Positions 5,772-8,574 of a stretch of DNA of 8,574 nt are shown here, piece after piece. Each line of letters opens with the position of its first letter. The first letter of the stretch is position 1. The stretch covers positions 1-8,574 of the forward strand of contig CADBRC010000124.1 in NCBI GenBank assembly GCA_902796985.1, written 5' to 3'. The DNA is from an uncultured Spirochaetaceae bacterium. GTDB taxonomy: Bacteria; Spirochaetota; Spirochaetia; Treponematales; Treponemataceae. Both the position numbers and the translations under genes were made by a program. The notes under the pieces are model-generated. The model saw nothing but the letters and a program-made list of their open reading frames with translations, did not search any database and was not told the origin of the DNA.

Positions 5772-6563
5772 ATGACAGATTTTGGAAACAAGGAGCTGTA
5801 TGTAAAGGAGCTTTCTCCCCACCTGTACCTGATGGACGAAGCCCATGAGTCCACCGGCTACGTCGTGGTGGGCGAAGACAGGGCATGCGTCATCGATACG
5901 ATGATGGGCTACAACGACATCAAGGCGGCGGTACGCAAGATTACAGACAAGCCCCTGACGGTCGTGAACACCCACGGCCATCCCGACCATATATACGGGA
6001 ACGTCTATTTCGACGAGGCCTACATACACCCGGACGACATCCCCGCCGCAAAGGAGCACATGCAGAACTCGGTCTTCGTCGAGTGGTGCAACTTCCGCAA
6101 TATCAAGATGCCGCCGTTCAAGCGGATATGCGGCGGCGACGTAATAAACCTCGGCGGAAAAACGCTCAAGGTGTATGACCTGCCCGGCCACTCCAAGGGT
6201 GGAATCCTGCTCCTTCTGGAAGAAGACCGCATTCTCTTCACCGGCGACAGCATAAATCACCACCTGTGGATGCAGCTGCCCGGCAGCATCCCCCTGCCGG
6301 ATTTCCTCAAGGAACTGGACAAAGTGATGTTCCTGGCGAAGGAAGCTGACCTCATCCTGCACGGGCACGCACGGGATTACGATGACATATCGCTGATGGG
6401 CTGCATCCGACGAGGCGTGGAGGAAATCTGCAGCGGGCATACGGAAGGAGACACGCCCTACCAGTGGTTCGGCGGAACAGCCTTCCAGCACCCCTTCAGC
6501 GTCATCCCGGGCAGGCACTACCAGCAGGACGACCACGTCATCTGCTACAACCGCCCGGTTTGA
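5772..6563 (+). CDS. Metallo-beta-lactamase-fold hydrolase
   Basis: A complete 263-residue cytoplasmic protein of the metallo-beta-lactamase superfamily (glyoxalase II-like). The metal-binding set is intact: THGHPDH with His68, His70, Asp72 and His73; His140 in LPGHSKGG; Asp159 in FTGDS; and His199 in LHGHARD. This predicts a two-metal hydrolase. No signal peptide is present. The substrate cannot be read from the sequence: the superfamily includes thioester, phosphodiester and lactone hydrolases, and there is no fused rubredoxin, flavodoxin or beta-CASP domain. GGAGGG (5761-5766) sits 5 bases before the ATG at 5772, an excellent ribosome binding site that fixes the start. The gene is divergent from pbpC and convergent with the ECF T-component gene, so it is probably transcribed alone. 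An open frame of similar length on the opposite strand is a shadow without these motifs. Confidence 0.9.
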   Translation: MTDFGNKELYVKELSPHLYLMDEAHESTGYVVVGEDRACVIDTMMGYNDIKAAVRKITDKPLTVVNTHGHPDHIYGNVYFDEAYIHPDDIPAAKEHMQNSVFVEWCNFRNIKMPPFKRICGGDVINLGGKTLKVYDLPGHSKGGILLLLEEDRILFTGDSINHHLWMQLPGSIPLPDFLKELDKVMFLAKEADLILHGHARDYDDISLMGCIRRGVEEICSGHTEGDTPYQWFGGTAFQHPFSVIPGRHYQQDDHVICYNRPV

Positions 6564-6578
6564 AAAGAAGGCGCTGCC

Positions 6579-7412
6579 TCAATTTGTCACAAACGGATTC
6601 CAGAAGCGGTTGCCGTCGTAGTAGGTGACGGTGAGCGCAGCGGCAGCGAACAGAAGGGTCACCGCAATCACGAGCTTGTCCGACGTCTCAAGCTTCCGGG
6701 CCGAGTACCAGGTCCTGCCCTTGTGCTTGCCGAATCCGCGCAGCTCCATCGCGTTCGTCACCGAATCGATCTTCTCCATGCTGGTGAACACGAGGGGGAA
6801 CAGGATTGCCCCCATATTCTTGATGCGCGAGAAGAAGTGCGCCCGCGACGACATCTCTATGCCCCTCGCCTCCTGCGCGTTCTTTATCCTGCTGAAGTCC
6901 GTCTGCACGTCGGGGACATAACGGAGGGCGATGGCGAGCGAGTAGCTTGCCGTGTAGGGAAGGCCGATCCTGTTCAGACTGGCGGCAAACTCGCTGGGGT
7001 TTGTCGAAGTCAGGAACATGAACACAGACGGTACTATGGAAAAATATTTCAAAATCAGGTTCAGTTCATAGAAAAGCTGCTCAACGGTGAAGGTATAGCG
7101 GTCTGTCAGCCTGAGCAGGTCCGTCCGGGAACCGTAAATCTTGCAGCCCTCGTAGGGAGAGAAGAGGAACACCGCAATGACGTTCACAGACAGGAAGAGA
7201 AGTATGAGAAAGAAGACTGAGCGCACCTGCGACCATTCCGTCCGTGACAGCCGGAACACGACGAGGCTTGCCACGACCATCACGGCGAGTACCCGCGTGT
7301 CGTACGTCAGCATGCAGGTGAGCGTCCAGATGATGAAGAAGAGGAGCTTTGTCAGCCCGCTCAGCCTGTGAATGAGGCAATCTTTTTCCTTGTAGGATAT
7401 TATCTTAGCCAT
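6579..7412 (-). CDS. ecfT: Energy-coupling factor transporter transmembrane protein (T component)
   Basis: A 277-residue integral membrane protein of the EcfT/CbiQ family. It links the ATPases to a substrate-binding S component in ECF-type uptake of vitamins or metal ions. Membrane segments are evident near residues 22-36, 41-54, 65-84, 117-135 and 246-263. The family's two coupling signatures are present: EARG (181-184) and ELRG (223-226), the paired Ala/Leu-Arg-Gly motifs that insert into the ATPase grooves. The N-terminal IHRLSGLTKLL (14-24) is also typical. The ATG at 7412 directly abuts the stop of the upstream ATPase gene (TAG then ATG). GGGGGA (7427-7422) lies 9 bases before it inside that gene, so the two are translated from one mRNA. 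There are 15 bases between its stop and that of the convergent hydrolase gene. Substrate unknown. Confidence 0.92.
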   Translation of the reverse strand: MAKIISYKEKDCLIHRLSGLTKLLFFIIWTLTCMLTYDTRVLAVMVVASLVVFRLSRTEWSQVRSVFFLILLFLSVNVIAVFLFSPYEGCKIYGSRTDLLRLTDRYTFTVEQLFYELNLILKYFSIVPSVFMFLTSTNPSEFAASLNRIGLPYTASYSLAIALRYVPDVQTDFSRIKNAQEARGIEMSSRAHFFSRIKNMGAILFPLVFTSMEKIDSVTNAMELRGFGKHKGRTWYSARKLETSDKLVIAVTLLFAAAALTVTYYDGNRFWNPFVTN

Positions 7413-8574
7413 CTAGTTATGTCCCCCGGCCATATCCGGCCCGTGTCCTTCGGCCACATCGGGCTTTTCCCCGTCAGCCATATCGGGCTTTTCCCTTCCG
7501 ACAGCCTGGCCCGCCGCACGCACCGTGCGTATCGAACGCTCGTAGTGGATGAAGCGGTCGGTCAGCTGCTCCGGGCTTTCGATGCCGCATTTGACGGCCA
7601 GGTCATAGAGGCTGGTCCGCTTCAGGCTCGCCGCCTCCGTTATGCGATCGTCGGTGAGGATCGCGGAGCTTTTCCCGTCGGCGATGACGTGCCCGCCGGA
7701 AATGACGATCGCCCGGTCGGTGTATTCCAGCATCAGGTGCATGTCGTGGGTAATCATCAGGATCGTGATGCCCAAATTTCTGTTGAGCGTGCGGAGGAAT
7801 TCCATTATCTCCGTGTAGTGCGCCCAGTCCTGCCCGGCGGTCGGCTCGTCCAAGATGAGCAGCTCCGGGTCCATCACGAGGATGGAGGCTATCGTCACCC
7901 GCTTCTTCTGCCCGAAGCTCACCGCACTCACGGGCCAGTTGCGGTAGGGGTATATGCCGCAGATTTTCAGGGCGCGGGTAACGCGCTCCTTGATCTCGTC
8001 CTTGGGAACTTTCCTGACGGCAAGGCCGAGCGCGACCTCATCCCAGATCATCGTCTTGGAGATCATCTGGTTCTGGTTCTGCAGGACGAAGCCGATTTTT
8101 TCCCCGCGCTGCTTGATTGACCACGATGAAATCTCCTCCCCGTTCAGGAGGATCTCCCCCTTATCCTGCCGGTTGAAGCCACAGATGAGCGAGGCCGTGG
8201 TGGACTTGCCCGCGCCGTTCGTCCCGACGATGCTGACCATCTCTCCCTTCTGGATTTTGAAACCCACGTCCTCCACGGCCCAGGGCAGGGTCTTATCGTA
8301 GCGGAAGCAGAGGCCCCTCACCTCCAGCGCGGGCGGGGTTTCCGCCTTTACCGGGGGCAGGTCTATCTTCTGGAACCAGGACTGCAGGGCAGACCGGTAG
8401 GGGGCGAAGTCCATCGTGTCAATATGTCCCGGCCTGTCCTCCGCTTTCAGCGTGCAGCCGGCATATTTCAGTGCGGAGATGTAGAGGGGCTCGCGGATAC
8501 CCTTCTGGGGCAGCAGGTCGGAACAGAGCAGCTGGTCCGCCGTCATGTCCGCCGCAATCTCCCCCTTCTCCACG
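7413..8574 (-). CDS. ecfA: ECF transporter tandem ATPase, C-terminal part (5' end outside the window)
   Basis: The frame stays open to the right edge; the GTG at 8573 is an internal valine, so the gene is partial. The visible 386 residues hold the end of a first ATPase domain (EKGEIAADMTADQLL, the usual post-Walker tail), a linker with GIREPLY and ALKYAG (25-39) typical of the DUF3744 region of YkoD-like proteins, and a complete second ATPase. In that ATPase: Walker A GTNGAGKS (117-124), Q-loop Gln165, signature VSFGQ (218-222), Walker B LLILDEP with Glu243, and switch His276. The whole gene should therefore encode two fused ATPases powering uptake with the T component next to it. The signature VSFGQ departs from LSGGQ, as is common in one half of such pairs. 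The C-terminus ends in three 8-residue repeats (361-384). The S component may lie upstream, beyond the window. Confidence 0.92.
   Translation of the reverse strand, partial: VEKGEIAADMTADQLLCSDLLPQKGIREPLYISALKYAGCTLKAEDRPGHIDTMDFAPYRSALQSWFQKIDLPPVKAETPPALEVRGLCFRYDKTLPWAVEDVGFKIQKGEMVSIVGTNGAGKSTTASLICGFNRQDKGEILLNGEEISSWSIKQRGEKIGFVLQNQNQMISKTMIWDEVALGLAVRKVPKDEIKERVTRALKICGIYPYRNWPVSAVSFGQKKRVTIASILVMDPELLILDEPTAGQDWAHYTEIMEFLRTLNRNLGITILMITHDMHLMLEYTDRAIVISGGHVIADGKSSAILTDDRITEAASLKRTSLYDLAVKCGIESPEQLTDRFIHYERSIRTVRAAGQAVGREKPDMADGEKPDVAEGHGPDMAGGHN
7422..7499. repeat. Three-unit 24-bp tandem repeat at the 3' end of the ECF ATPase gene
   Basis: Three direct 24-bp units (7428-7451, 7452-7475, 7476-7499) lie in frame near the end of the coding region. 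Units 2 and 3 agree at 19 of 24 bases, units 1 and 2 at 16 of 24. They encode the octapeptides EKPDMADG, EKPDVAEG and HGPDMAGG, then HN and the stop. The period is a multiple of three, so copy-number change would keep the frame. The segment lies beyond the ATPase fold and is probably an unstructured tail. The ribosome binding site of the next gene overlaps the last unit. Confidence 0.85.

Noticed and set aside
5613..6536. 307-residue open frame on the minus strand opposite the hydrolase gene
   Set aside because: It is the antisense shadow of the metallo-beta-lactamase-fold gene, which has the complete metal-binding motif set and a perfect ribosome binding site. The antisense frame has no recognisable motif and would run through the pbpC promoter.
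7368..8120. 250-residue open frame on the plus strand opposite the ECF ATPase gene
   Set aside because: The minus strand encodes an unmistakable ATPase with Walker A, signature and Walker B motifs. The plus frame also begins inside ecfT and reads the tandem repeat as low-complexity sequence.

Overview
The window looks like ordinary chromosomal housekeeping DNA from a GC-rich spirochaete, most likely a Treponema-type organism. This rests on the overall look of the proteins (RecR, UvrC, a PBP1C-type penicillin-binding protein, a small secreted protein of unknown family) and on a ybaB-recR gene order I recall from treponemes. No similarity search was run, so the assignment is moderate at best. 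No rRNA, tRNA, CRISPR array, transposase, phage gene or toxin-antitoxin pair is visible.

Layout. The left end (1-2718, + strand) carries the last codons of a probable ybaB, then recR two bases later, then after a 70-base gap uvrC: recombinational repair and nucleotide excision repair side by side. uvrC converges, with a single base between stop codons, on a minus-strand block (2720-5608). That block holds a small exported protein of unknown function and, upstream of it, a complete bifunctional penicillin-binding protein 1C. An intrinsic terminator separates the two, and its T-tract overlaps the -35 region of the promoter of the small gene. pbpC is divergent from a complete metallo-beta-lactamase-fold hydrolase (5772-6563, +). 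That gene converges with 15 bases between stops on a minus-strand ECF transporter pair (6579-8574): the T component directly abuts a tandem-type ATPase gene that runs off the right end of the window.

How the genes relate. There is no single pathway. The block is a chain of small transcription units: ybaB-recR (DNA repair), uvrC (DNA repair), pbpC (peptidoglycan synthesis), the secreted protein, the hydrolase, and the ecfA-ecfT vitamin or metal uptake operon. The substrate-binding S component of the transporter is not in the window, so its cargo cannot be named.

The most interesting signals are regulatory rather than a new gene system. uvrC and pbpC both have an extended -10 element (TGC followed by TATACT or TACAAT) placed so that the first transcribed base would be the A of the ATG, with no Shine-Dalgarno site, which suggests leaderless mRNAs. 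A GC-rich hairpin sequence with a shared core lies about 38-39 bases upstream of each of these two starts. I did not find a convincing previously undescribed biological system.
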